Shown here one piece after another: positions 47,236 to 57,124 of a stretch of 64,000 nucleotides of DNA. Under the pieces are notes generated by a model. That model was not told the origin of the DNA, did not search any database, and saw only the letters and a program-made list of their open reading frames with translations. How positions within the stretch are numbered: the first letter of the stretch is position 1; each line of letters opens with the position of its first letter. Location: the NCBI GenBank assembly GCA_002495685.1, contig DAGJ01000004.1, positions 62,001 to 126,000 of the forward strand, given 5' to 3'. Source of the DNA: Methanobrevibacter sp. UBA412 (GTDB lineage: Archaea; Methanobacteriota; Methanobacteria; Methanobacteriales; Methanobacteriaceae). Both the position numbers and the translations under genes were made by a program.

Positions 47236-47730
47236 TTGTTTGTATTAAATAATAATATGATATCAGAATTCAAAAAACCACTTGGAAAATTATATCCTAA
47301 TTTTGAGGATGCAATTCCTGATATAAAAAAAGCAGATTTTTTAATCTCAGTAGGAGATCAAACTACTAAAAATTTAAAAGATAACGATTTAACACCCCAT
47401 CTTGGAATAATTGATAATCGTATACAAAGAAAAGATCATTCTCATGATTTAATACAAAATAACATACTTGAAGCAAATAATCCCGCAGGAACAATTACCG
47501 ATGATCTATGGGAAACCATAGAATCTGCTATTAAAGCTATAAATGCTGATGGAATCAAACGTCAAATTGTAGTTAAAGGGGAAGAAGATCTTGCAGTTCT
47601 TCCTTGCATCTTAATTGCACCTGAAGATACTATAATATTATATGGACAACCAAATGAAGGTTTAGTTTATGTAAAAGCTTCAGATGTTAAATCTAAAGCA
47701 AAAGAATTAATGTCCTATAGTACACATTAA
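47236..47730 (+). CDS. GTP-dependent dephospho-CoA kinase
   Basis: A 164-residue member of the DUF359 family, shown in archaea to make CoA from dephospho-CoA with GTP. Conserved blocks are VGDQTTKNL, PHLGIIDNRIQRKDH, NPAGTITDDLWETI and VVKGEEDLAVLPCIL with ILYGQPNEGLVYV. The start is TTG at 47236 with AGAGGTTAAA upstream. The order Rpo7-Spt4-kinase-S24e is typical of euryarchaea. Confidence 0.92.
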   Translation: MFVLNNNMISEFKKPLGKLYPNFEDAIPDIKKADFLISVGDQTTKNLKDNDLTPHLGIIDNRIQRKDHSHDLIQNNILEANNPAGTITDDLWETIESAIKAINADGIKRQIVVKGEEDLAVLPCILIAPEDTIILYGQPNEGLVYVKASDVKSKAKELMSYSTH

Positions 47731-47818
47731 TATGCTTTTTATTAAATAAATAAAACCCCAAAAAAATAATAATTGGATAATCTAAATATAAAAAATAAAT
47801 ATATAATGAGGTTTAATA

Positions 47819-48133
47819 ATGGAATACACTATCATAGAAAAAAAAGAAAACAAAGTTTTAGAAAGAACTGAAGTTAAATTTGAAATTGATTATGAAGGAG
47901 AAGCTACTCCTAACACAATGACTGTAAAAAGTAAACTTATTGCACTTTTAGATACTAAAAAAGATTTAATTGTAATAGATAGTATTAAACCCTCCTATGG
48001 TGAACCTATTGCAGTAGGATATGCAAAAGTATACGATAATGAAGCAGCTTTAAAGAAAGTTGAAACCACTAGTGTTATTGAAAAAAATACTGAACCAGAA
48101 GCTCCAGAAGAATCTGAAGAAGCAGAAGAATAA
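47819..48133 (+). CDS. rps24e: Ribosomal protein S24e
   Basis: A 104-residue small-subunit protein: EYTIIEKKENKVLERTEVKF, the ATPNTMTVKSKLIALL helix and KPSYGEPIAVGYAKVYD. It ends with an acidic tail (EAPEESEEAEE), which adds little to the core. The ribosome site is GAGGTTTAA. The next gene, S27ae, follows by 47 bases. Confidence 0.95.
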   Translation: MEYTIIEKKENKVLERTEVKFEIDYEGEATPNTMTVKSKLIALLDTKKDLIVIDSIKPSYGEPIAVGYAKVYDNEAALKKVETTSVIEKNTEPEAPEESEEAEE

Positions 48134-48180
48134 AATTAGTATAATATTTTAATAAAATAAATTTAAGGGAGAAAATTAAC

Positions 48181-48336
48181 ATGAAAGTAAGTAGTCTTTA
48201 CAAAGTCGATGGCGATAAAATAGAACGTAAAAATCCAATCTGCCCACGTTGTGGAAATGGAGTATTTATGGCAGACCACGGTGACAGATACGCATGTGGT
48301 AAATGTGGATACACTGAAATGAAAAATAAAGATTAA
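48181..48336 (+). CDS. rps27ae: Ribosomal protein S27ae
   Basis: A 51-residue zinc-ribbon protein of the small subunit. The sequence begins [20 protein letters not shown], and four cysteines lie in CPRCGN and CGKCGY. Eukaryotic S27a is fused to ubiquitin; the archaeal one is free, as here. The ribosome site AAGGGAG is strong. It ends the translation/transcription cluster. Confidence 0.95.
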   Translation: MKVSSLYKVDGDKIERKNPICPRCGNGVFMADHGDRYACGKCGYTEMKNKD

Positions 48337-48516
48337 GTTTATAAAAAATTATAATATTTTTTATTACTTAACCATCTATTTTTTTTTAAATACAAAATAA
48401 ATATACTCATTTTTTTTAAATTCAAATATTTACATACTTAATACTATTTTTTCTACATTTTAATATTAGAAAATTATATAAACTAATTAATATAAAATTT
48501 TTTTTAAGGTGAAGTC

Positions 48517-49944
48517 ATGAAACTTAGAAGTGGAAGATTAGAAAAAGAGATGACAGATGAAGCAGCTGAATACACTTCATCTCTTGAATTTGATAAAATC
48601 ATTTTCAATGCCGATGTAAAATGTAACATGGCACATACATTAATGTTAAAACAAGAGAACATAATAGATTCTGAAATAGCTGATCATATTATTGATGCAT
48701 TAATTTCACTTAAAGATGAAGGATATGATGTATTAGAATTTGATCCATCTGTAGAAGATGTGCATATGGCTGTTGAAAATTATGTAACCAATAAAATAGG
48801 TCCAGAAGCAGGTTTCATGCACACTGCTAAATCTAGAAATGATCAAGTAGCAACTGATATTCGTCTTGTTTTACGTGAAAAAATAAGAGAAATGCAATAT
48901 GATATTTTAGATTTCATTACTGGTATAGTTGATCTTGCTGGAGAATATAAAGAATCTGTTTTCATAGGTTTCACTCACTTACAACATGCTCAACCTATTA
49001 CTGTAGCACATCATTTAATGGCTTATGCTCAAAGTTTAAAAAGAGATTATCAACGTTTAGATGATACTTATAAAAGAGTTAATATAAATCCATTAGGCTC
49101 AGCTGCTATGACTACTACAAGTTTTCCAATTAATCGAGAATTAACAACTCAACTTTTAGGTTTTGATTCATATATGGAAAATAGTATGGATGGAGTTGCT
49201 GCACGAGATTTTATTGCTGAGACTGTATTTGATTTAACTCAATTATGCACTACATTATCTAAAATTTGTGAAGAGTTAGTTCTTTGGAGTACTTATGAAT
49301 TTGGAGTTATTACAATGGCAGATGAATATTGTAGTACAAGTAGTATTATGCCTCAGAAGAAAAATCCTGATGTTGCAGAAGTTGCAAGAAGTAAAGCTAC
49401 AATTGCTAATGGGGAATTAGTAACAATTTTAACTATGCTTAAAGCTTTACCTTATACTTACAATAGAGATTTACAAGAACTCACTCCTCATCTTTGGAAT
49501 GCTATTCAAAACAGTTATGATACTTTGGAAATAGTTAAACATATGTTATTGTCTGTTAAATTTAATACAGATAGATGTTTAGATTTAGCTAGTAAGAATT
49601 TTGCTACTGCTACTGATCTTGCAGATATTATGGTCCGTGAACGTAAAATTCCTTTCCGTACTGCACATAAAATTGTTGGTCGGATAGTTAATGAAGCTAT
49701 TAGTAATGGTTTAAATGCTGAAGATATTACTTCTGATTATGTTGATAATGTTGCTGTTGAATTAGGTTTTAATAAACTTAATTTAGGTGATGATTTGGTT
49801 CATACTGCTCTTAATCCACTAGAAAATGTTAAGATGAGAAATGTTCCTGGTGGTCCTTCTCCTGAAATGGTTGAGCTAGCTAGAAATAATATGATTTCTT
49901 TTGTTAATACTGAAATTTCTTTAAAAAAATCTTTAAAAGATTAA
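48517..49944 (+). CDS. argH: Argininosuccinate lyase
   Basis: A 475-residue fumarase/aspartase-superfamily enzyme that splits argininosuccinate into arginine and fumarate. The signature loop is [12 protein letters not shown] in the form [12 protein letters not shown]. Other conserved blocks are [31 protein letters not shown] and [17 protein letters not shown]. The ribosome site AAGGTGAAGTC precedes the ATG. It is transcribed alone, with AT-rich gaps on both sides. Confidence 0.96.
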   Translation: MKLRSGRLEKEMTDEAAEYTSSLEFDKIIFNADVKCNMAHTLMLKQENIIDSEIADHIIDALISLKDEGYDVLEFDPSVEDVHMAVENYVTNKIGPEAGFMHTAKSRNDQVATDIRLVLREKIREMQYDILDFITGIVDLAGEYKESVFIGFTHLQHAQPITVAHHLMAYAQSLKRDYQRLDDTYKRVNINPLGSAAMTTTSFPINRELTTQLLGFDSYMENSMDGVAARDFIAETVFDLTQLCTTLSKICEELVLWSTYEFGVITMADEYCSTSSIMPQKKNPDVAEVARSKATIANGELVTILTMLKALPYTYNRDLQELTPHLWNAIQNSYDTLEIVKHMLLSVKFNTDRCLDLASKNFATATDLADIMVRERKIPFRTAHKIVGRIVNEAISNGLNAEDITSDYVDNVAVELGFNKLNLGDDLVHTALNPLENVKMRNVPGGPSPEMVELARNNMISFVNTEISLKKSLKD

Positions 49945-49985
49945 AATTTTTTACTATTTTTACATTTTATATTTTTTTCGCCCTA

Positions 49986-50042
49986 ATTTTTATATATTAT
50001 AACAAAAATATACTAACATATGATAGTTCAATTTTGAACTAT
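49986..50042 (+). promoter_or_regulatory. Promoter and palindromic operator of the MacB-type exporter
   Basis: A TATA box (TTTTTATATATTA, about 49987-49999) is followed by ATAGTTCAA (50023-50031), two T, and TTGAACTAT (50034-50042), a perfect nine-base inverted repeat with a two-base spacer. Its position about at the start of transcription suggests a repressor site. No regulator gene is adjacent. Confidence 0.6.
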
Positions 50043-50079
50043 TTTCTTTTAATTAAATAAACTAAAGGATTAAAAAATA

Positions 50080-51228
50080 ATGTCATTTTTAAAATTAATA
50101 CTTAAAAACCCATTTAGAAGTAAATCCCGAGCAATCCTTGCAATAATAGGAATTGGGATAGGAATAGCAACAATTGTAGCACTGGGGGCAATGACTGAAG
50201 GAATGGTATCAGGTGTTGACGATACATTACATGCTGGAGGATCAGACTTTACAGTTGCAGGAAATGAAAACAATACAGACTCAGGAATGTCACAACAAAA
50301 TATGGCCTCATTTGGAGCCACACCATTAAACCAATCATGGGTTGGGAAAATATTAAATGTAACAGGAGTAAATTCTTCAGTAGGTATATATAGTACAATG
50401 GTACAACCTCAAGGATTAAATGGTTACCTAGTTGTTATAGGATTAGATCCAAGTCAATCAAAATTTGCAGAATTAACTATAACCAATGGAACATCATACC
50501 ATAAAAATACTTCAGAAATGATAATGGGAAAACTATCAGCTGAACAATTAAACAAAACAGTAGGTGACAATTTAACTCTTAAAGATAAAACATACCATAT
50601 TGTTGGAACATATGAAACTGGAGATAGTAACCAAGATCAAGGAGTATACACCAGCCTAGAAAATGCACAAAACATAGATGATGCAAAAGGAAATGTTTCC
50701 ATGATATATGTTAAAGTAGATAAAGGAGCAGATGTCGATCAAGTTACACAAAGAATAGATAACTTATATAGTGATAATGTAACTACTATAAGTTCAGTAT
50801 CAGATATTTCATCAATGCAAAGTGTAATAGATATGTTAAACAGTGCATCATGGGCAATAAGTTTACTTGCAATAATTATTGGAGGATTAGGAATAATCAA
50901 TACCATGCTAATGAGTGTAATGGAAAGAACCAGAGAAATAGGTGTACTAAAAGCTGTTGGATGGAGTAGTAAAAAAATATTACTAATGATAATGGGAGAA
51001 TCTGTAGTTATAACCGTAATATCTGCTATAGTAGGAACTATTATGGGAGTAATAGGTGTAGAACTAATAACTGCCATGGGAATAATGAATGGATTAACAC
51101 CAATATTTACTATAACTACTATATCAGAAGCATTTGCAGTTGCAATAATAGTAGGGCTCTTAGGAGGATTATATCCTGCAATTAAAGCAACTAAATTACA
51201 ACCAACAGAAGCTTTAAGATATGAATAA
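50080..51228 (+). CDS. ABC transporter permease, MacB/FtsX type
   Basis: A 382-residue membrane protein. One helix near the N-terminus (AILAIIGIGIGIATIVALGA), an extracytoplasmic MacB-PCD-like domain (about 45-255), then three helices in the FtsX domain (SWAISLLAIIIGGLGIINTM; VVITVISAIVGTIMGVIGV; FAVAIIVGLLGGLYPAIKA). The coupling motif MERTREIGVLKAVGW and the closing KLQPTEALRYE are typical. It works with the ATPase 20 bases downstream, probably exporting a peptide, lipid or toxic compound by a mechanotransmission mechanism. A palindrome at 50023 suggests regulation. Confidence 0.9.
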   Translation: MSFLKLILKNPFRSKSRAILAIIGIGIGIATIVALGAMTEGMVSGVDDTLHAGGSDFTVAGNENNTDSGMSQQNMASFGATPLNQSWVGKILNVTGVNSSVGIYSTMVQPQGLNGYLVVIGLDPSQSKFAELTITNGTSYHKNTSEMIMGKLSAEQLNKTVGDNLTLKDKTYHIVGTYETGDSNQDQGVYTSLENAQNIDDAKGNVSMIYVKVDKGADVDQVTQRIDNLYSDNVTTISSVSDISSMQSVIDMLNSASWAISLLAIIIGGLGIINTMLMSVMERTREIGVLKAVGWSSKKILLMIMGESVVITVISAIVGTIMGVIGVELITAMGIMNGLTPIFTITTISEAFAVAIIVGLLGGLYPAIKATKLQPTEALRYE

Positions 51229-51248
51229 AAAAAGGAGGGAAAATTATT

Positions 51249-51953
51249 ATGAGTGAAAATATTGTAGAAGTAAAAAACTTAGTGAAAACTTATGAAAATG
51301 GACAAGTAAAAGCATTAAATGATATAAGTTTCAACATAAAAGAAGGAGAATTTGTTTCAATCATAGGACCCTCTGGTAGTGGAAAATCAACACTTTTACA
51401 TATGTTAGGAGCATTAGATATCCAGGATAGTGGTTCAATACGTGTGGGGAATATAAATCTAGAAAAAAGTAAAAAATTAAATGAATTCCGTGCAGAACAA
51501 ATAGGATTCATTTTCCAATTACATAATCTTATACCTAATCTATCAGTTGTGGAAAATGTTGAAATACCTATGTATACACAAAAAATTTCTAGTAAAGATC
51601 AAAGAACTAAAGCATTAAGTTTATTGGAAGATGTAGGAATAAAAAATAAAGCTAAAATGAAACCTAATCAATTATCTGGTGGGGAACGTCAAAGAGTGGC
51701 TATTGCAAGATCTCTTGCAAATGATCCTTCAATCGTATTGGCAGATGAACCTACAGGATCCTTAGATTCTAAAACTAGTAATAAGATTCTTGAAAAATTA
51801 ACTTTATTAAATAAACAAAAAAATGTTACTATAATCCTTGTTACTCATGATATGAATGTAGCAAAACTAGCAGACCGTGTTATTGAAGTTTTAGATGGAA
51901 AAATCCTTGAAAATTCAGAGGATTCATTACTTGATAATAAAATTTCTGTCTAA
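51249..51953 (+). CDS. ABC transporter ATP-binding protein, LolD/MacB type
   Basis: A 234-residue ATPase with Walker A GPSGSGKST, Q-loop FIFQLHNLIPNLS, signature LSGGERQRVAIARSLA, Walker B IVLADEPTGSLD and the H-loop VTHDMNVAKLAD. The GSLDSKT pattern is typical of LolD/MacB-type exporters. It is 20 bases after the permease with ribosome site AAGGAGGG, so they form one operon. It ends in a bidirectional hairpin. Confidence 0.93.
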   Translation: MSENIVEVKNLVKTYENGQVKALNDISFNIKEGEFVSIIGPSGSGKSTLLHMLGALDIQDSGSIRVGNINLEKSKKLNEFRAEQIGFIFQLHNLIPNLSVVENVEIPMYTQKISSKDQRTKALSLLEDVGIKNKAKMKPNQLSGGERQRVAIARSLANDPSIVLADEPTGSLDSKTSNKILEKLTLLNKQKNVTIILVTHDMNVAKLADRVIEVLDGKILENSEDSLLDNKISV

Positions 51954-51975
51954 TTCTAAAAAATAGGGAATTATT

Positions 51976-52013
51976 AAAAAAAGGCATTTTTATTAAAAAA
52001 ATGATCCTTTTTT
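51976..52013. terminator. Bidirectional hairpin between convergent genes
   Basis: AAAAAAGG (ending 51984) pairs with CCTTTTTT (52006-52013), with CATTTTT and AAAAATG pairing inside and a 2-base bulge. A-runs on one side and T-runs on the other give T-tailed hairpins on both strands. It ends transcripts from the ABC operon and from the opposite gene. Confidence 0.65.
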
Positions 52014-52317
52014 ATTTATTTTCCTCAAATAATTGATCTAACTTTTTTTCCATTTCTTCATCAGTTAAATCATCATCTAATTTTTTATCAAATTCACTTT
52101 CATCATCAAATGTTTCCTCGAAACGTTCTTTTTCTTCACTTAAGATTTTTTCCTTATTTAAAGCCCAATTTTCTTGTATTTCTTTTTGTAATTTATCATC
52201 TGCTTCTATAACAGGTCCAGTATAATCACAATTATAACATAACCATCTAGACCAAACTTGAGGAATTATCCATTTAACATTATCAGATCCACATCTTGGA
52301 CATATTTTCTTTTTCAA
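52012..52317 (-). CDS. Zinc-ribbon protein with acidic tail
   Basis: A 101-residue protein. The N-terminal 35 residues form a zinc ribbon (ICPRCGSDNVKWI and WLCYNCDYTGP). The rest is helical and strongly acidic (DDESEFDKKLDDDLTDEEME). Such small proteins occur widely in methanogens but the function is not known; binding to nucleic acid or the transcription or translation machinery is possible. The start is a TTG at 52317 with a weak GAG upstream. It is 83 bases after the start of the PP-loop gene, same strand, so it may be the second gene of an operon. Confidence 0.7.
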   Translation of the reverse strand: MKKKICPRCGSDNVKWIIPQVWSRWLCYNCDYTGPVIEADDKLQKEIQENWALNKEKILSEEKERFEETFDDESEFDKKLDDDLTDEEMEKKLDQLFEENK

Positions 52318-52400
52318 TTTTACTCAACTTCTATATAAAAAATTTTTTTAAATTAGTAATTATTTATTAATTTATTTTATACATTATTAAAACTATTTTT

Positions 52401-53441
52401 TCATATTTTATAAAAACTCCAAATTAACTTTAAAGCTTCACCGGGTTCTAAAACTCCAGATCGTGTTTCACGTAAAATTCTTTGAATACTATATTTTTTC
52501 ATAAAAGGATATTTTTTATGAACTTCATGTAAGAGTGGACAACCAAATCCTTCCATATTTTTAAGACTATAATTTTTATTCAATTTCTTATGCTCCATTT
52601 TAGTTGAAGATATGCAAGCTGGCAAATTCAATCTCAAAATTTCATTATTATCACTATACTGTTTTGTAATGCATTGACTACCAGTAGATAACATATCACC
52701 AAAAATAATTAAAGGAATATTTTTCTTAATAGAATATTTTAAAACTTCATTTTCAATAACATCAGAACATTTACCACAGGGATGAAAACGACCATTAAAA
52801 CTTTCTTGAATAATTTCACTATAATCTACAGGAATATAAACTTGAGGGACACTTAAATCGTTTGTAATCTTTTCAATATTTTCTTTAAACTGTTTAGGTA
52901 ATACAATTGTACCAGGATCAACACTAACAGCAATAGGATTAAAACCCAACATCTTAGCTAAAACAAGAGAAAAACAACTATCAGCACCACCAGATAAAGC
53001 AACAACAGCTAAATGTTCATCACTTTCTACAAAATCATGTTCATTAAAATATTTTTCTAAATCAAAACTATAAAGATTATTTAATTTATCCATAATTAAT
53101 TTACTTAAATTAACTAATGAACTATTTAATTTAGGATAATCTTCACGAAACATTTTCAATGTTTTTAAAGATAAATTTAACCTATACTTTTTAGTTAAAA
53201 AATCACTATAACTTTCTACATGAATACTATTAATACTCAAATCTTCACGTAATTTACCTACTACCCATCCACCTTTACCAATCACAGCAGATTTATCAGG
53301 TCTATCAGTAGTAATAATCCATAATTCATCTTCTTCTTTATTATAAATAATATCATGAATATTAATAATTATAGGGTCATGACCAATATCTTTTCGAATT
53401 TCGTAGATTTTATCTAAAATATATTCCTTAGTAACTTTCAA
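52401..53441 (-). CDS. PP-loop ATPase with KH-like N-terminal domain
   Basis: A 346-residue protein. The N-terminal part has a KH-like GXXG loop (VIGKGGWVVGKLRE at about 63-76), suggesting RNA binding. The centre has the PP-loop ALSGGADSCFSLVLAK (about 150-165), which activates a substrate as an adenylate. A pair of cysteines, HPCGKCSDVI, may hold sulfur or a metal, and a third cysteine lies near GFGCPLLHEV. The layout recalls tRNA-thiolation and related enzymes. COG1365-type is my memory-based guess. The substrate is unknown. The start ATG at 53441 has a GAGGGAAAA site. Confidence 0.75.
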   Translation of the reverse strand: MKVTKEYILDKIYEIRKDIGHDPIIINIHDIIYNKEEDELWIITTDRPDKSAVIGKGGWVVGKLREDLSINSIHVESYSDFLTKKYRLNLSLKTLKMFREDYPKLNSSLVNLSKLIMDKLNNLYSFDLEKYFNEHDFVESDEHLAVVALSGGADSCFSLVLAKMLGFNPIAVSVDPGTIVLPKQFKENIEKITNDLSVPQVYIPVDYSEIIQESFNGRFHPCGKCSDVIENEVLKYSIKKNIPLIIFGDMLSTGSQCITKQYSDNNEILRLNLPACISSTKMEHKKLNKNYSLKNMEGFGCPLLHEVHKKYPFMKKYSIQRILRETRSGVLEPGEALKLIWSFYKI

Positions 53442-53659
53442 AATTTTTCCCTCAGTTAATTTAAGACTTATAATAAACTTAATTTTATAATCATATTAAA
53501 CTTTTTTACAAAATTTTTAAATACTTTGTAATTATATATCATTATCATATTAAAAAAATTATTATCTTTTGATATTTATTTTATTAATTTAATAATTTTT
53601 TTTAAAGTCAAAATTTACAATTAATAAAATTAATTTATTTAGGGGAGATTGAAGATAAA

Positions 53660-54268
53660 ATGGCAAAATTCTTTGGAATATTAGGTGAAGAAGATACTAC
53701 TAATGATAATCCGCAATTAAGTAGAAATAATATCCAATTAGGTGTTAACTATAAAAGATTTAGTAAAGAACCTGTCCTTGGGCAAAATATAGTTATACGA
53801 TCTAATAGTATTATTTATAATGATGTTATAATTGGGGATGATTTCAAAACAGGTCATAATGTAGTAATACGTGAAAAAACTAACATTGGAAATGATGTTC
53901 TCATTGGTACAAATACTGTGATAGAAGGAGAATGTGTAATCGGAAATAATGTAAGTATTCAATCAAACGTGTATATTCCAAGAAACACTATAATTGAAGA
54001 TAATGTATTCATAGGGCCATGTGCATGTTTTACTAATGATCGGTATCCTATAAGAGTAGATTACAAATTAAAAGGGCCACGAATAAGAAAAGGAGCTTCA
54101 ATTGGAGCTAACACTACTTTCTTAAGTAATCTTGAAATAGGAGAAGGTGCTATGGTTGCAGCAGGTGCAGTTGTAACCAGAAGTGTTCCTCCATTTTATT
54201 TAGCTATAGGAACACCAGCTAAGATAAAACCATTAGCTGCATCATTAAGAGTTAAAAATATTATTTAA
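53660..54268 (+). CDS. Left-handed beta-helix acyltransferase (hexapeptide repeats)
   Basis: A 202-residue hexapeptide-repeat protein with repeats such as [33 protein letters not shown] and [15 protein letters not shown]. It ends with [25 protein letters not shown], typical of sugar O- or N-acetyltransferases (WbbJ/LbH-type). It probably acetylates a sugar of a surface glycan. The catalytic histidine expected in some families is not clearly visible (GHNV near residue 72 is the best candidate). The ribosome site GGGGAGATTGA precedes the ATG. Confidence 0.82.
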   Translation: MAKFFGILGEEDTTNDNPQLSRNNIQLGVNYKRFSKEPVLGQNIVIRSNSIIYNDVIIGDDFKTGHNVVIREKTNIGNDVLIGTNTVIEGECVIGNNVSIQSNVYIPRNTIIEDNVFIGPCACFTNDRYPIRVDYKLKGPRIRKGASIGANTTFLSNLEIGEGAMVAAGAVVTRSVPPFYLAIGTPAKIKPLAASLRVKNII

Positions 54269-54525
54269 AAAAAATTCTTAAAATCTTCCCTTACCTTTTT
54301 TTAAATAATTTAATATTTAATTAATAATACTTTTTTTAGAAAAATATATATATTACATTAACTTAAATTTAAGATATTATAACTTTTATAATTACAAACC
54401 ATAATAAAATTTTTTTTCATAACTAAATATTTAATTTTTAAAAAAAGAAAATGGTTTAATTAATTTAACAATTATAAATTTTTAATTAAAATAAAAGAAT
54501 AAATATTTCTGGAGTAAAGAACCCT

Positions 54526-54696
54526 ATGATGATAATAAAAGATTGGTGTTCATATTGCGGTGCATGTGCCGGAGTATGTCCTAAAAATTGTATTGAAGTA
54601 AAAGAAACTAGTTTAGTTTTTGATGAAGACGAATGTAGTGAAAAATGTGATATCTGTATAAAAACATGTCCTTTACATGCTTTAGAAAAACAATAA
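54526..54696 (+). CDS. Small [4Fe-4S] ferredoxin
   Basis: A 56-residue ferredoxin with two clusters: CSYCGACAGVCPKNC and CSEKCDICIKTCPLHA. The second has an odd CSEKCDIC spacing. It is 24 bases upstream of the geranylgeranyl reductase, which needs reduced ferredoxin-type electrons for lipid saturation, so it is a likely electron donor. Two ATG codons in a row (54526, 54529) are possible. The ribosome site is GGAG at 54511. Confidence 0.9.
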   Translation: MMIIKDWCSYCGACAGVCPKNCIEVKETSLVFDEDECSEKCDICIKTCPLHALEKQ

Positions 54697-54720
54697 AATA
54701 TTTAGGAGATAATGATACTT

Positions 54721-55902
54721 ATGATTAAAACTGATGTATTAGTAGTAGGATCAGGTCCTGCAGGTTCCTCAGCAGCAAAACATGCAGCAATAGGCGGAGC
54801 AGATGTAATATTAATGGATAAAAAAGCAGAAATAGGTGCTCCAAAAAGATGTGCAGAAGGAGTCTCTAAAAATGGATTAAAAAGAGTTGGAGTAGAACCA
54901 AACCCAAGTTGGGTAACACGTGAATTAGATGGAGTAAGATTAGTAGCTCCAGATGGAACTGATGTATGGTTAACCAATGATAAAATTGAAATTCCAGAAG
55001 CAGGATACATCCTAGAAAGAAAAGTATTCGATAAATACATGGCTATGGATGCAGCAAGAGAAGGAGCAAAAATCTTCATTAAAACCCAAGCAAAAGGTGT
55101 AAGAAAAGATGGGGATGGATTTATAGTTACCTGTGAAAAAATGGGTGAACTATTCGAAATAAAATGTAAAATCTTAATAGCAGCAGATGGACCAGAATCA
55201 CATATCGCAAGATGGGCAGGACTAAAAACAAGCACAAAAGCAAAAGATATGGAATCAGGTATACAATACGAAATGTGTAATGTAAAACTTAAAGATAGAA
55301 ATGTTATAGAATTCTACTTTGGAAGTGTTGCTCCTGGAGGATATGTATGGATTTTCCCTAAAGAAGATGACATAGCAAACGTAGGATTAGCAGTATTACC
55401 AAATGTAGCAGAAAAACCTGCAATAGAATATTTAGATGATTTCGTCGCAAACTGTGATTCATTACAAGAAGCACAACCTGTAGAAATGAATGTTGGTGGA
55501 GACCCAGTTGGAGGAATCCATAAAAAAATATATGCAGACAATCTTTTAGTTGTTGGAGATGCAGCAGGACAAGTTAATCCATTAACTGGTGGAGGAATCA
55601 TCAGTGGAATGACCGGTGGTTTACACGCAGGTAAAGTAGCTGCAAAAGCAATAGAAGAAAAAGATTACAGTGAAAAACGTCTCAAAGAATATGATACAAA
55701 CTTAAGAGATGCAATCGGTGATGAAATGAAAAAATACTTGAAAGTAAAAGACTACTTACTCAGTTTAAATGATAAAGAATTAAACAGTGTAGCAAATGCT
55801 TTCCAAGATATTGAATTTGAAAAAGCAAACACAGAAGAGCTTGTTAAAAATTTAATTAAAGTATCACCAAAAGCTGTATTAAAATTAGGTAAATTATTTT
55901 AA
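54721..55902 (+). CDS. Geranylgeranyl reductase (archaeal lipid saturation)
   Basis: A 393-residue FAD enzyme of the geranylgeranyl reductase family. It saturates the isoprenoid chains of archaeal membrane lipids. The FAD-binding N-terminus is TDVLVVGSGPAGSSAAKHAA, then GAPKRCAEGVS and NLLVVGDAAGQVNPLTGGGI near 275. A preceding ATG at 54712 is three bases from the AGGAG site and less likely. The small ferredoxin upstream suggests the electron source. The closest family is digeranylgeranylglycerophospholipid reductase. Confidence 0.9.
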   Translation: MIKTDVLVVGSGPAGSSAAKHAAIGGADVILMDKKAEIGAPKRCAEGVSKNGLKRVGVEPNPSWVTRELDGVRLVAPDGTDVWLTNDKIEIPEAGYILERKVFDKYMAMDAAREGAKIFIKTQAKGVRKDGDGFIVTCEKMGELFEIKCKILIAADGPESHIARWAGLKTSTKAKDMESGIQYEMCNVKLKDRNVIEFYFGSVAPGGYVWIFPKEDDIANVGLAVLPNVAEKPAIEYLDDFVANCDSLQEAQPVEMNVGGDPVGGIHKKIYADNLLVVGDAAGQVNPLTGGGIISGMTGGLHAGKVAAKAIEEKDYSEKRLKEYDTNLRDAIGDEMKKYLKVKDYLLSLNDKELNSVANAFQDIEFEKANTEELVKNLIKVSPKAVLKLGKLF

Positions 55903-56138
55903 ACACAAGTAATTTACTTAAAAATATAATTAACCACCATCATTTTTTCTTTTTTTAAAATTTAACATAAAACCCCTCTTTTTTTAAAAATTTTCATGAA
56001 TTAATTCTATTTGCAAAAATTTTTTATAAATATAATTATAAACATAATTAAATATTTAATTAATAATTAATTCTAAATATTTATAAGTACAATCTAAATT
56101 TTAATAAAAATTATAAATTAATGGGAGTAATAAAAAGT

Positions 56139-57104
56139 ATGATTTTAATCACAGGTGGAGCAGGATATATTGGTTCACACATCAATAAATTATTGAACAA
56201 AGAAGGATATGATACAATTGTGCTTGATAATTTCTCAAGTGGTAATCAAAATACAGTAAAATGGGGTAAACTTGTAGAAGCAGAATTAAAAGATACTCAA
56301 GCACTAAATAAAATTTTCAATAAATATCAAATTGATGGAGTAATACATTGTGCTGCATTTACATCAGTACCTGAAAGTGTTGAATATCCTGCAATGTATT
56401 TAAAAAACAATTACCAAAATACTTTAAACTTAATTAAAGTAATGAAACAGAACAATGTTAAAGATTTCATTTTTTCATCAACCGCATCATTATATGGAAA
56501 TCCTTTAGAAATTCCAATAACTGAAAATGCTCAAACAAAACCAATAAATCCTTATGGACAATCAAAGTTACTAGTTGAAAAAACATTAGAAAATGAATCT
56601 AAAAATGGAAACTTAAACTATATCTCATTAAGGTACTTTAATGCATCAGGAGCAGATCCAGAAAGTGAAATAGGTGAAATGCACAATCCCGAAACACACT
56701 TAATTCCATTAATCCTTAACACTGCAATGGGAAAACAAAGTTACATTTCAATTTATGGAGAAAATTATAACACTCCAGATGGAACATGTATCAGAGATTA
56801 TGTACATGTAAACGATATATCCAAAGCACACATATTAGCATTAGAATATTTAAAAGATAAACAGAAATCAAAAATATTCAACCTAGGAAATGGGGAAGGT
56901 TTCTCTGTAAAAGAGGTAATTAACACTTGTCAAGAAGTTACAGGAACTACAATTCCAACAATAATTAAATCACCAAGAAAAGGAGATCCAGAAAAATTAG
57001 TAGCAGATTCTACTAAAATTAGAAAAGAACTAAATTGGAAACCGGAATATGATACATTAAATAAAATTGTGGAAACAGCATGGAATTGGCATAAAAAACA
57101 ATAA
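56139..57104 (+). CDS. galE: UDP-glucose 4-epimerase
   Basis: A 321-residue extended short-chain dehydrogenase. It interconverts UDP-glucose and UDP-galactose (or their N-acetyl forms), providing sugars for wall or glycan synthesis. Motifs are ILITGGAGYIGSHINKLL, the STASLYGNP serine/threonine and the YGQSK Tyr-x-x-x-Lys pair; the C-terminal GDPEKLVADSTKIRKELNWKP is typical. The ATG at 56139 follows GGGAG; an upstream ATG at 56121 adds MGVIKS and lacks a site. Confidence 0.92.
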   Translation: MILITGGAGYIGSHINKLLNKEGYDTIVLDNFSSGNQNTVKWGKLVEAELKDTQALNKIFNKYQIDGVIHCAAFTSVPESVEYPAMYLKNNYQNTLNLIKVMKQNNVKDFIFSSTASLYGNPLEIPITENAQTKPINPYGQSKLLVEKTLENESKNGNLNYISLRYFNASGADPESEIGEMHNPETHLIPLILNTAMGKQSYISIYGENYNTPDGTCIRDYVHVNDISKAHILALEYLKDKQKSKIFNLGNGEGFSVKEVINTCQEVTGTTIPTIIKSPRKGDPEKLVADSTKIRKELNWKPEYDTLNKIVETAWNWHKKQ

Positions 57105-57124
57105 GAAATGAAGGATTAATTAAA

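Noticed and set aside
54702..55235. A 177-codon minus-strand ORF inside the geranylgeranyl reductase gene
   Set aside because: It overlaps a well-recognised FAD enzyme entirely and shows no motif of its own.
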